A stretch of DNA of 64,000 bases from Indioceanicola profundi (GTDB taxonomy: Bacteria; Pseudomonadota; Alphaproteobacteria; Azospirillales; Azospirillaceae): the NCBI RefSeq assembly GCF_003568845.1, contig NZ_CP030126.1, forward strand, positions 534,501-598,500, in the 5' to 3' direction. A model generated the notes under the pieces. The model made no database searches and had not been told where the DNA came from. It saw only the letters and a program-made list of their open reading frames with translations. Shown piece by piece: positions 18,347 to 26,330 of the stretch (the stretch's first letter is position 1; each line of letters begins with the position of its first letter). Made by a program: the position numbers and the translations under genes.

Positions 18347-18804
18347 GCGCGGTCTCCTTCACCCTCGGTGTTGCGCTCACGACGGGGACCGCGGTCACCG
18401 CGGTCGCCACGATCACCCCGGTCGCCGAACCCACCGCCACGGGGGCCGTCGAACCGGCGCGGGCCGCGCTCGCTACGCTCACCCTTGTTGGCGAGCATGG
18501 CGGTCTGACCCTCGGGGATCGTGTCCAGCTTCACGGTCATGTACCGCAGCACGTCCTCGTTGATGGACATGTTGCGCTCCATCTCGGCGACGGCGGCAGC
18601 CGGAGCCTCGTAAGCGACATACACGTAGTGACCCTTCCGGTTCTTCTTGATCCGGTAGGTCAGGGTCTTCAGGCCCCACTGCTCGGTCTTGGCGATCTTG
18701 CCGCCATTCTCGGTGAGGATGTTGGAGAAGGTCTCGGTGAGACTCTCCACCTGCGAGGACGTGACGTCCTGGCGGGCAATCATGATGGTTTCATACAGTG
18801 CCAT
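18343..18804 (-). CDS. rpsF: 30S ribosomal protein S6
   Basis: A 153-residue protein starting [21 protein letters not shown], with the S6 ferredoxin-like core to about residue 100 ([20 protein letters not shown]). The remaining 50 residues are a basic, Gly/Arg/Asp-rich tail with tandem RGD-type repeats ([16 protein letters not shown]), much longer than in E. coli and probably disordered and RNA-interacting. GGGGAG lies six bases before the start. First gene of rpsF-rpsR-rplI. Confidence 0.97.
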   Translation of the reverse strand: MALYETIMIARQDVTSSQVESLTETFSNILTENGGKIAKTEQWGLKTLTYRIKKNRKGHYVYVAYEAPAAAVAEMERNMSINEDVLRYMTVKLDTIPEGQTAMLANKGERSERGPRRFDGPRGGGFGDRGDRGDRGDRGPRRERNTEGEGDRA

Positions 18805-18925
18805 ATGGACTCCCCATGGCTGTTGATGGCCCGCCGCTGTACGGTTCCGGTTTCGACGCCGGCCGCCAGCCGCACGAGCCTAGCCGGCGCGATGGCGCAC
18901 GCCGGCAGGGATAAGGAAGCCGCGC

Positions 18926-18953
18926 AATATACACGGAACCGCCTTCCGCTCAA
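18926..18953 (-). promoter_or_regulatory. Sigma-70-type promoter for rpsF-rpsR-rplI
   Basis: On the minus strand, TTGAGC (-35, 18953-18948) and TATATT (-10, 18931-18926) are separated by 16 bp. They would start transcription about 115 nt upstream of rpsF. Confidence 0.65.
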
Positions 18954-19100
18954 GCGCAAAGCGGCATGGCCGGGCGGACCTGAGCGCATGGGGAAAGGGC
19001 ATCGCAGGGACGCCCTAATATATAAGGCATGCGCGGTGAAGATGCCGGCCGGCTTACGTATACGTCAACTAAGGAAGCAGACTAAATCCTGTGTGTTTGC

Positions 19101-19128
19101 TTGACTAAGGCACGGAAGGCGCTATCAA
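19101..19128 (+). promoter_or_regulatory. Sigma-70-type promoter for fabD
   Basis: TTGACT (19101-19106) and TATCAA (19123-19128) with a 16-bp spacer lie about 65 bp upstream of the fabD start. The -35 is close to consensus and the -10 only partly so. Confidence 0.5.
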
Positions 19129-19194
19129 GGTCGCCAATTCGTCGGGGGCACCCCTGGCGGTTCCGTGATTCTACCCAGGTATTGGAAGCTTCCG

Positions 19195-20127
19195 ATGCGT
19201 GCGTTCGTCTTTCCGGGGCAGGGCAGCCAAGCCGTCGGCATGGGCCGTGAGTTGGCGGATACGTTCGACGTGGCCCGCCAGACCTTTGCCGAAGTGGACG
19301 ATGCGCTGAGCCAGAAGCTCTCCACCCTCATGTTCGAGGGGCCGGAGGATCAACTCACCCTGACCGAGAACGCCCAGCCGGCCCTGATGGCGATGTCCAT
19401 TGCCGTGTTGCGGGTGCTGGAAGCGGAAAAGGGACTGGACCTGTCCAAGTCCGCGCGCTTCGTCGCCGGCCACAGCCTGGGTGAATATTCAGCGCTCTGC
19501 GCCGCCGGGTCCTTCACCCTGGCCGATACGGCCCGGCTGCTGCGGCTGCGCGGTCAGGCCATGCAGAAGGCGGTGCCGGTGGGTGTCGGGGCCATGGCCG
19601 CCATCCTGGGCGCCGACTTGGACACCGCCCGCGCCATCGCGGAGGAAGCGGCGGAGGGAGAGGTCTGTTCGGCCGCCAACGACAACGCGCCCGGCCAAGT
19701 GGTCGTGTCCGGCCACAAGTCGGCGGTGGAGCGCGCCATCCGGATCGCGGCGGAGAAGGGCTTCAAGCGCGCCGTGCTTCTGCCCGTCTCCGCGCCCTTC
19801 CACTGCCCGCTGATGCAGCCTGCCGCCGATGCGATGGCGGAGGCGCTGGCCGGCGTCACGATCGCCGCCCCGCGGGCGCCGCTGGTGGCGAACGTCACCG
19901 CCTCCGCCGTGACCGACCCGGAAACTATTCGCCGCCTGCTGGTGGAGCAGGTGACCGGTGCGGTGCGCTGGCGCGAGGGTGTCCTTTACATGAAGGAGCA
20001 GGGCGTCACCGAACTGGTGGAGCTGGGCGCCGGCAAGGTGCTGTCCGGCCTTGCCAAACGGATCGACAAGGAAATCGCCGGCCGCGCCATCGGCACGCCG
20101 GCCGATGTCGCCGGTTTCGAGCCCTGA
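19195..20127 (+). CDS. fabD: Malonyl-CoA:ACP transacylase FabD
   Basis: A 310-residue enzyme that loads malonyl onto acyl carrier protein for type II fatty-acid synthesis. Start is ATG 19195 (MRAFVFPGQGSQAVGMG). FPGQGSQ is the substrate loop. The nucleophilic serine sits in GHSLGEYSAL (near residue 97) and the catalytic His in VSAPFHCPLM (near residue 203). First gene of fabD-fabG-acpP-fabF. Confidence 0.96.
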   Translation: MRAFVFPGQGSQAVGMGRELADTFDVARQTFAEVDDALSQKLSTLMFEGPEDQLTLTENAQPALMAMSIAVLRVLEAEKGLDLSKSARFVAGHSLGEYSALCAAGSFTLADTARLLRLRGQAMQKAVPVGVGAMAAILGADLDTARAIAEEAAEGEVCSAANDNAPGQVVVSGHKSAVERAIRIAAEKGFKRAVLLPVSAPFHCPLMQPAADAMAEALAGVTIAAPRAPLVANVTASAVTDPETIRRLLVEQVTGAVRWREGVLYMKEQGVTELVELGAGKVLSGLAKRIDKEIAGRAIGTPADVAGFEP

Positions 20128-20165
20128 TCCTTTCTCAGAACCAGAAGATTTAGGGAGCCTCCCCC

Positions 20166-20903
20166 ATGTTCGACCTGACCGGCAAGACCGCCCTGGTGAC
20201 GGGCGCCTCCGGCGGCATCGGCGCCGCCATCGCCCGCACGCTGCACACCCGGGGCGCCACCGTCGCCCTGCACGGCACCAAGGTCGAGGCGCTGGAGAAG
20301 CTGGCCGCCGAGTTGGGAGACCGCGCGAAGGTCACGCCCGCCAACCTGTCCGACCCGGCTGCGGTGGAGCAGTTGGCCAAGGACGCGGAGGCGGCGCTGG
20401 GCCAGGTGGACATCCTGGTCAACAATGCCGGCCTGACCCGCGACGGGCTGGTCCTCCGTATGAAGGACGAGGACTGGCAGTTGATCATCGACGTGAACCT
20501 GACGGCGGGCTTCCGCCTGTCCCGCGCCATGGTCAAGGGCATGATGAAGCGCCGCTGGGGCCGCATCATCGGCATCACCAGCGTGGTCGGCGTCACCGGC
20601 AATCCGGGGCAGGTGAACTATGCCGCCTCCAAGGCCGGCATGATCGGCATGACCAAGGCGTTGGCGCAGGAAGTCGCCAGCCGCAACATCACCGTGAACT
20701 GCGTGGCGCCGGGCATGATCCAGACGGCCATGACGGACGTGCTGAACGACGCCCAGAAGGAAGCCATGCATTCCCGTATTCCGGCGGGCCGCCTCGGCAC
20801 CCCGGACGATATCGCCGCCGGCGTGTTGTATCTGGCGAGCGAGCAAGCGGCCTACGTCACCGGCCAGACGTTGCACATCAACGGCGGCATGGCCATGATC
20901 TGA
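20166..20903 (+). CDS. fabG: 3-oxoacyl-ACP reductase FabG
   Basis: A 245-residue short-chain dehydrogenase reducing 3-oxoacyl-ACP with NADPH. The cofactor motif GASGGIGAA is at about residue 12, the NNAG motif near residue 88, and the catalytic Ser-Tyr-Lys set in GITSVVG and YAASKAG (Tyr near 152). The C-terminus LHINGGMAMI is typical. It follows fabD by 38 bp. Confidence 0.96.
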   Translation: MFDLTGKTALVTGASGGIGAAIARTLHTRGATVALHGTKVEALEKLAAELGDRAKVTPANLSDPAAVEQLAKDAEAALGQVDILVNNAGLTRDGLVLRMKDEDWQLIIDVNLTAGFRLSRAMVKGMMKRRWGRIIGITSVVGVTGNPGQVNYAASKAGMIGMTKALAQEVASRNITVNCVAPGMIQTAMTDVLNDAQKEAMHSRIPAGRLGTPDDIAAGVLYLASEQAAYVTGQTLHINGGMAMI

Positions 20904-21070
20904 TCCGGGAAAGGGGGGTAAGAGCCGGTTTCCGGCGCTGGTCAATCGCAGCCGTCCATGGTATGTGACGGCACTTTTGAGGCACCGGCGCACGGGTCAC
21001 ACCGGCTCTGACCAACCCGTCACGGACCACGTCCAAACCACCAGACCACCAGAAGATAAGGTCAGAAGAC

Positions 21071-21310
21071 ATGAGTGACATCGCGGAGCGCGTTAAGAAG
21101 ATCGTCGTCGAGCACCTGGGCGTGGAAGAGGCCAAGGTGACGGAGAACGCCTCCTTCATCGACGACCTCGGCGCCGACAGCCTCGACACGGTTGAGCTGG
21201 TCATGGCCTTCGAAGAGGAGTTCGGGATCGAGATTCCGGACGACGCCGCGGAGAAGATCCTGACCGTGAAGGACGCCATCGACTTCATCCAGCAGAAGTC
21301 GGCGGCCTGA
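21071..21310 (+). CDS. acpP: Acyl carrier protein
   Basis: Seventy-nine acidic residues ([20 protein letters not shown]). The serine that receives 4'-phosphopantetheine is in [12 protein letters not shown] (Ser37). It carries growing acyl chains in the cytoplasm and is also the likely acyl donor for lipid A synthesis. Preceded by a 167-bp gap that may contain its own promoter, and followed by a strong terminator, consistent with expression above its neighbours. Confidence 0.97.
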   Translation: MSDIAERVKKIVVEHLGVEEAKVTENASFIDDLGADSLDTVELVMAFEEEFGIEIPDDAAEKILTVKDAIDFIQQKSAA

Positions 21311-21321
21311 TCACAGGTCTC

Positions 21322-21355
21322 CAGGGCCAGCCCATGCGGCTGGCCCTGTTGCTGT
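21322..21355 (+). terminator. Intrinsic terminator after acpP
   Basis: CAGGGCCAGCC (21322-21332) pairs perfectly with GGCTGGCCCTG (21338-21348) around a five-base loop, followed by TTGCTGTT, 11 bp after the acpP stop. Confidence 0.8.
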
Positions 21356-21477
21356 TCCAGTCCAGCGCCCGCCTGTGGGGCTGGACGCCCATCTCCGGGC
21401 CTGGGCCCGACCGGGCGCCTTGATGGCCGACCGGGCGGGTCCGTTACCATTTCCGCCAATTTCTGCGGGTCGGACAC

Positions 21478-22743
21478 ATGCGTCGCGTCGTCGTCACCGG
21501 ATTAGGCCTCGTCACCCCGCTGGGTACGGGCGTCAAGCACAACTGGCAGCGCCTGATCGCCGGCCAGTCGGGCATCCGAACTATCGAGAATTTCGATGTA
21601 TCCGACCTGCCGGTCAAGATCGCCGGCCAGGTTCCTCGCGGCGCTGACATGGAAGGCGGGTTCAACCCCGACGCCTATGTCCCGCCGAAGGACCAGAAGA
21701 AGATCGACGACTTCATCCTGTACGCCATCGGCGCGGCGGATGAGGCGATCAAGGACAGCGGCTGGAAGCCCGAGACCGAGGAGCAGGCCGAGCGCACCGG
21801 CGTGATGATCGGCTCCGGCATCGGCGGTCTTCCGGCCATCTACGAGACCTCGCTGCTGCTGGCCGAAAAGGGTCCGCGCCGCGTCTCGCCCTTCTTCATC
21901 CCCTCCGCCCTGATCAACCTGGCCTCTGGCCATGTGTCGATCATCCATGGCTACAAGGGTCCGAACCACGCGGTGGTCACGGCCTGCTCGACCGGCGCGC
22001 ACGCCATCGGCGACGCCGCCCGGCTGATCGCCTTCGACGATGCCGACATCATGGTGGCCGGCGGTACGGAAGCCGCGGTGAGCCGCCTCGGCATGGCCGG
22101 CTTCGCGGCCGCCCGCGCCCTCTCCACCGGCTACAACGACACGCCGGAGAGGGCTTCGCGCCCCTATGACAAGGGCCGTGACGGCTTCGTCATGGGCGAG
22201 GGCGCCGGCATCGTGGTGCTGGAGGAGCTGGAGCACGCGAAGAAGCGCGGCGCCCACATCTATGCCGAGGTGGTTGGCTACGGCATGTCCGGCGACGCCT
22301 ACCACATCACCTCCCCGTCCGAGGATGGCAATGGCGGCTTCCGCTCCATGCGCATGGCGCTGAAGCGGGCCGGGCTGGACGTGTCGGAAATCGACTACAT
22401 CAACGCGCACGGCACCTCGACGCCGGTGGGCGACATGATCGAGCTGGGAGCCGTGCGCCGCCTGCTGGGCAACGCGGCCGCTGGCGTCTCGATGTCCTCC
22501 ACCAAGTCGGCCATCGGCCATCTGCTGGGGGCGGCCGGTTCGGTGGAGGCGATCTACTCGATCCTCGCCATCCGCGACCAGGTGGTTCCGCCGACGCTGA
22601 ACCTCGAGGACCCGTCCGAGGGGACGGAGGGCATGGACCTCGTTCCGAAGCAGGCAAAGGAGCGCAAAGTGAAGGCCGCGCTCTCCAACTCCTTCGGCTT
22701 CGGCGGCACCAACGCCTCGCTGATCCTGAAGCAGTTCTCGTAA
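21478..22743 (+). CDS. fabF: 3-oxoacyl-ACP synthase II FabF
   Basis: A 421-residue condensing enzyme that elongates acyl-ACP with malonyl-ACP. The nucleophilic Cys is in VVTACSTGAHAIG (near residue 172). The catalytic histidines are in NAHGTSTPVGD (near 311) and SAIGHLLGAAG (near 348), and the GFGGTNASL loop is near the C-terminus. Length and motifs are complete. The mltG start follows 19 bp after its stop. Confidence 0.97.
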   Translation: MRRVVVTGLGLVTPLGTGVKHNWQRLIAGQSGIRTIENFDVSDLPVKIAGQVPRGADMEGGFNPDAYVPPKDQKKIDDFILYAIGAADEAIKDSGWKPETEEQAERTGVMIGSGIGGLPAIYETSLLLAEKGPRRVSPFFIPSALINLASGHVSIIHGYKGPNHAVVTACSTGAHAIGDAARLIAFDDADIMVAGGTEAAVSRLGMAGFAAARALSTGYNDTPERASRPYDKGRDGFVMGEGAGIVVLEELEHAKKRGAHIYAEVVGYGMSGDAYHITSPSEDGNGGFRSMRMALKRAGLDVSEIDYINAHGTSTPVGDMIELGAVRRLLGNAAAGVSMSSTKSAIGHLLGAAGSVEAIYSILAIRDQVVPPTLNLEDPSEGTEGMDLVPKQAKERKVKAALSNSFGFGGTNASLILKQFS

Positions 22744-22762
22744 GGCGCGGGAGTCTGCGAGG

Positions 22763-23812
22763 GTGACGGACCCGACATCAGAGTCCACCCCGTCCGCCGC
22801 ACCGAAGAAGCGCCGCCGCTGGCCCTGGCTGGTGGCGGCGCTTCTGCTTGTGCTGGTCCTGGCGGGTGCCGGAACGGCCTGGATCGCCCGGCAGCATTAC
22901 ATCCAGCCCGGGCCGCTGGCCGCCGACGCCACGCTGGTGGTGGAGCGGGGCAGCGGCGTGCAGGCCATCGCCCGGCAGCTCGAATCCGCCGGGATCGTCC
23001 GCCGGCACTGGGAACTGCTGATCGCGGCCAGACTGCGCGAATCCGCCCGCCGCCTGCGCGCCGGGGAGTACGCCTTCCCGGCGGGAATCAGCCTGAAGGG
23101 CGCGCTGGACATACTGGAAAGCGGGAAAACGGTGGTCCGCCGCCTGACCATTCCCGAGGGGCTGACCTCCGCCCAAATCGTGGAGCTGCTGCGGGCCGAG
23201 ACGGCCCTGTCCGGCGAGATCGCGGAGGTGCCGCCCGATGGCACGCTGCTGCCGGAAACCTACCATTTCAGCTATGGCGACAACCGGGCGGAGCTGCTGG
23301 GCCGCATGGAAACCGGGATGCGCGAACTGCTGGCCCAGGCGTGGGAGAAGCGCGCTCCCGACCTGCCGGTAGCCACGGCGGAGCAGGCGGTGACCCTGGC
23401 CTCCATCGTGGAGAAGGAGACCGGCGTGGCGGCGGAGCGGCCGAAGGTGGCCGCGGTGTTCGTCAACCGCCTGCGCCTCGGCATGCGCCTCCAGTCCGAT
23501 CCCACGGTGATCTACGCGCTGACGGAGGGGAAGGGGCCGCTGGACCGGCCGTTGACGCGCGCCGACTGGAAGCTGGAGCATCCCTACAACACCTATTTCA
23601 TCGCCGGCCTGCCGCCCGGCCCCATCGCCAATCCGGGCGCCGAGTCGATCCGGGCCGTGCTGAACCCCGACAACCACGAATATCTGTATTTCGTCGCCGA
23701 CGGCAGCGGCGGCCATGCCTTCGCCGAGACGCTGGAGGAGCACAACCGCAACGTCGCGGCCTGGCGCCGCTTCCAACGGGAGCAGGGCCAGCCGGCGGAA
23801 GAGGTGGAGTAG
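22763..23812 (+). CDS. mltG: Endolytic murein transglycosylase MltG
   Basis: A 349-residue inner-membrane lytic transglycosylase (YceG family) that cleaves nascent glycan strands. GTG start. A basic N-terminus is followed by a single membrane segment (about residues 19-40: WPWLVAALLLVLVLAGAG), then a periplasmic LysM-like subdomain and the YceG domain. The catalytic Glu is in LASIVEKETG (near residue 217); LQSDPTVIYAL and NTYFIAGLPPGPIANPG are signatures. Placement after fabF is standard in alphaproteobacteria. Confidence 0.95.
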   Translation: MTDPTSESTPSAAPKKRRRWPWLVAALLLVLVLAGAGTAWIARQHYIQPGPLAADATLVVERGSGVQAIARQLESAGIVRRHWELLIAARLRESARRLRAGEYAFPAGISLKGALDILESGKTVVRRLTIPEGLTSAQIVELLRAETALSGEIAEVPPDGTLLPETYHFSYGDNRAELLGRMETGMRELLAQAWEKRAPDLPVATAEQAVTLASIVEKETGVAAERPKVAAVFVNRLRLGMRLQSDPTVIYALTEGKGPLDRPLTRADWKLEHPYNTYFIAGLPPGPIANPGAESIRAVLNPDNHEYLYFVADGSGGHAFAETLEEHNRNVAAWRRFQREQGQPAEEVE

Positions 23813-23823
23813 GACCGCATCAC

Positions 23824-23913
23824 CACCCCTCACCCCGAGCCTGTCGAAGGGTGAGAGGGCCTTCGCCGTGCTGGTCGTCCTGGTGTCCTTCGACGGGCTC
23901 AGGACGAGGGGTG
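23824..23913. repeat. Long imperfect inverted repeat (REP/BIME-like)
   Basis: The 27-bp arms 23824-23850 and 23887-23913 are reverse complements with four mismatches, and enclose about 36 bp. The arm core GAGCCTGTCGAAGG is a form of dispersed palindrome common in proteobacterial intergenic DNA. Located directly after mltG, where it may end transcription or protect mRNA ends. Confidence 0.65.
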
Positions 23914-23927
23914 GGGTGGGGTGGGCC

Positions 23928-24029
23928 GCCGTAGGTCGGATCGAGCCCCGGAGGGGCGATGATCCGACACAGTGCCCCCGGTCTTCGCCACCGTGTCGGA
24001 TCGGCGCTGCGCTTGATCCGACCTACGGC
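23928..24029. repeat. BIME-like pair of palindromic units
   Basis: Outer arms GCCGTAGGTCGGATC (23928-23942) and GATCCGACCTACGGC (24015-24029) are perfect inverse complements. Inner arms GATCCGACAC (23961-23970) and GTGTCGGATC (23993-24002) are also perfect. Each half alone resembles the widespread GTAGGTCGGATT-type REP unit, and the two are arranged head to head. It separates mltG from the convergent holC. Confidence 0.7.
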
Positions 24030-24046
24030 AGAACCGGCCGTCCCGG

Positions 24047-24496
24047 TCAGGCCTTCTTCTGCCAGCCGCCGCGCTCGGTCTGTTGCCAGTAGGTCAACTC
24101 GTGGCCGGCATCCTTGGCCGCCTTCCAACGGCGGCGGGCGGCGGAGACCGCATCGGGGTCGTTGCCGTCGAACAGGTCGCAGGCCAGCTCGTATTCGTTC
24201 AGCGCCGCACCTTCCGCCCCGTCGGTCAGGAACAGGACGGTGGCGGCGTTGGGGCGATCGTCGCCGGGCGTGATCCAGATCGGCTGCGACTCGGCGTGGC
24301 CGTCCTTGGCCGTGCCATGGGGCAGGAAGCCGTCCGGCTTGTAGGTCCAGAGATGCTGGGCCAGCGCCTCCGCCCGCTCTTCGCTGCCGGTCTTGACCAC
24401 GGCGCGCCAGCCCCGCTCGACCGACTTCTCCAGCAGGTCCGGCAGGGTCTGTTCCAGCGTCTTGCGGGTCAGGTGGTAGAAGCGCAGCTCGGTCAT
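24047..24496 (-). CDS. holC: DNA polymerase III chi subunit
   Basis: A 149-residue protein from ATG 24496 (MTELRFYHLTRKTLEQTLPD). Chi links the clamp loader to single-strand-binding protein on the lagging strand. The order FYHLT, the LLEKSVERGWRAVV region, HLWTYKPDGFLPHG (near residue 50), PIWIT and the VLFLTDG strand is characteristic. It lies downstream of pepA, as in many proteobacteria, but a strong hairpin terminator separates the two. Confidence 0.92.
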   Translation of the reverse strand: MTELRFYHLTRKTLEQTLPDLLEKSVERGWRAVVKTGSEERAEALAQHLWTYKPDGFLPHGTAKDGHAESQPIWITPGDDRPNAATVLFLTDGAEGAALNEYELACDLFDGNDPDAVSAARRRWKAAKDAGHELTYWQQTERGGWQKKA

Positions 24497-24516
24497 GACG
24501 GTAGGATAGCAGATCG

Positions 24517-24551
24517 GCAAAGGAAAAGGGGCCGGATCGCTCCGGCCCCTT
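24517..24551 (-). terminator. Intrinsic terminator after pepA
   Basis: AAGGGGCCGGA (24526-24536) pairs perfectly with TCCGGCCCCTT (24541-24551) around a four-base loop. On the minus strand it is followed by TTCCTTT. Placed between the pepA stop and holC start, it should reduce holC expression from the pepA promoter. Confidence 0.8.
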
Positions 24552-24573
24552 GGCATCACCCGCGCAAGCGCGC

Positions 24574-26067
24574 TCAGCCCTCGTAATTGTCCGCGACCAG
24601 CCGGTCCAGCAGGCGGACGCCGAAGGCGGTGGCGCCCTTCGGGACCACGCCCTTGTCCGCCTTGGACCAGGCCGTGCCGGCGATATCGAGATGCGCCCAC
24701 GGCACGCCGTTGGTATAGCGGGCCAGGAACTGGGCAGCGGTAATGGAGCCGGCCTTGCCCGGAGAGCCGATGTTCCGCATGTCGGCGATGTCGGAGTCAA
24801 TGTCCCGGTCATAGGCCGGAGCCAGCGGCATGCGCCACACCTTCTCGCCCGTCGCCTGACCGGCCCTGGCGATCTTCTCGGACAGCTCGTCATTGTTGGC
24901 GAACATGCCGGCATGCTCGTTGCCGAGGCTGACGATGATGGCGCCGGTCAGGGTGGCCAGATCGATCATGAACTTCGGCTTGAACTCCTGCTGGCAGTAC
25001 CACATGGCGTCGCACAGGACGAGGCGGCCTTCCGCGTCGGTATTCAGGATTTCGATGGTCTGGCCGGACATGCTGGTGACCACGTCGCCCGGACGCTGGG
25101 CGTTGCCGTCCGGCATGTTCTCCACCAGCCCGACGATGCCGACCACATTGGCCTTCGCCTTGCGGCCGGCCAGGGCCGCCATCAGGCCATAGACGGCGCC
25201 GGCGCCGGCCATGTCCCACTTCATGTCGTCCATGTTCAGGCCGGGCTTCAGGCTGATGCCGCCGGTGTCGAAGGTGACGCCCTTTCCGATGAAGGCGATG
25301 GGCTGGTCGCCCGGCTTGCCGCCGTTCCAGCGCATGACGACGAGCCGGGGCGGCTTGGCGCTGCCCTGGCCGACGCCCAGCAGCGCGCCCATGCCGAGCT
25401 TCCGCATGCGCTTCTCGTCCAGGACATCGACCTCAAGGCCCAGGTCGCGCAGCGCCGCGCAACGTTCGGCGAAGCTCTCCGGATAAAGGACATTCGGCGG
25501 CTCGGAGACGACCTCGCGGGCGAGGAACACGCCGTCTGCGACCTTCTCCAGCCGCTCCCACGCCTTCTTGGCGGCCTTCGCCTCGCCGGCCAGGAGGGTG
25601 ATCCTGGTCAGGGTCGGCTTCTTCTCCTCGGGCGTCTTCGTCTTGTAACGCTCGAACCGCCAGCCGCGGGCGAGCGCGCCGAATGCCAGCTCTGCCGCGA
25701 ACTCGGCCGCCGGAACGGTCAGGCCTTCATGGGCGTCCGACGCGATGGACAGCTCCGTCTCGCCGGAGGTGAGGAGGCCGGCGACCACGGTTGCGCCGGC
25801 GTTGCCAGCCGTCAGCTGCGTCGCATCCGCCGGATTGCCGATGCCCACCAGCACGATGCGGTTGATCTCGACCCCGTTGGGAGCCAGGACGGTCAGCGTC
25901 TCGTCCGCCTTGCCGCTGAAACGGGCCGCCTTCATGGAGCGGCCCAGCAGACCTCCGGTGCGCTCATCCAGTTCGGCGCCGAAGCTGCCCAGCTTGGCCC
26001 CGGCGGCCACGGTCACGGCAAGCGCGCCCGACTTCGGCAGCGCGAGGGAGGAGAAGGCGATTTTCAT
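24574..26067 (-). CDS. pepA: Leucyl aminopeptidase
   Basis: A 497-residue M17 cytosol aminopeptidase releasing N-terminal amino acids. The two-zinc catalytic domain shows FIGKGVTFDTGGISLKPG (Lys and Asp ligands near residues 266-275), DMAGAGAVYGLM and the signature NTDAEGRLVL (near residue 350). The N-terminal macro-like domain spans about residues 1-165. In E. coli PepA also binds DNA at cer and carAB; that role is not implied here. Divergent from lptF. Confidence 0.96.
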   Translation of the reverse strand: MKIAFSSLALPKSGALAVTVAAGAKLGSFGAELDERTGGLLGRSMKAARFSGKADETLTVLAPNGVEINRIVLVGIGNPADATQLTAGNAGATVVAGLLTSGETELSIASDAHEGLTVPAAEFAAELAFGALARGWRFERYKTKTPEEKKPTLTRITLLAGEAKAAKKAWERLEKVADGVFLAREVVSEPPNVLYPESFAERCAALRDLGLEVDVLDEKRMRKLGMGALLGVGQGSAKPPRLVVMRWNGGKPGDQPIAFIGKGVTFDTGGISLKPGLNMDDMKWDMAGAGAVYGLMAALAGRKAKANVVGIVGLVENMPDGNAQRPGDVVTSMSGQTIEILNTDAEGRLVLCDAMWYCQQEFKPKFMIDLATLTGAIIVSLGNEHAGMFANNDELSEKIARAGQATGEKVWRMPLAPAYDRDIDSDIADMRNIGSPGKAGSITAAQFLARYTNGVPWAHLDIAGTAWSKADKGVVPKGATAFGVRLLDRLVADNYEG

Positions 26068-26150
26068 GAGTTTCTCTCACCTGGTGGGGACGGCGGGCAT
26101 CCGGCATGGCGGGCCGGCGCGCCCGGCTGTTGTTTGGCGGGTCCGGACCC

Positions 26151-26179
26151 GATAAAGAACAGTGGTCGGGCGGTGTCAA
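26151..26179 (-). promoter_or_regulatory. Possible pepA promoter
   Basis: On the minus strand, consensus TTGACA (26179-26174) is followed after 17 bp by TTTATC (26156-26151), about 85 bp upstream of the pepA start. The -35 is perfect and the -10 poor. Confidence 0.45.
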
Positions 26180-26330
26180 GCCGCTGCGGGTTGATGGCGG
26201 CGGATGCGGGACCGAAGACTTCTGCCCAAGAACCGCCAAGATAACGGGTTAGGCACGTCCATGGGATGATCCGCGGGCCTGCCGGCCCCGGGAAGCGGCC
26301 GACCAACCGCCTGGATTTCTGACGCGCGTG

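Larger units (their letters stand above)
18805..19194. other. Divergent regulatory region between rpsF and fabD
   Basis: About 390 bp with no gene. It holds the rpsF promoter and a leader of about 115 nt on the minus strand, and a fabD promoter on the plus strand. The rpsF leader contains a CCGG...CCGG stem (around 18845-18862), a possible site for S6:S18 autoregulation as described in other bacteria; this is only a suggestion. 19000-19100 is noticeably A+T-richer. Confidence 0.5.

Noticed and set aside
18360-18460. Short tandem repeats in rpsF as a CRISPR or mobile repeat
   Set aside because: The repeats encode the GDR units of the S6 tail and are in frame, so they are coding-sequence repeats.
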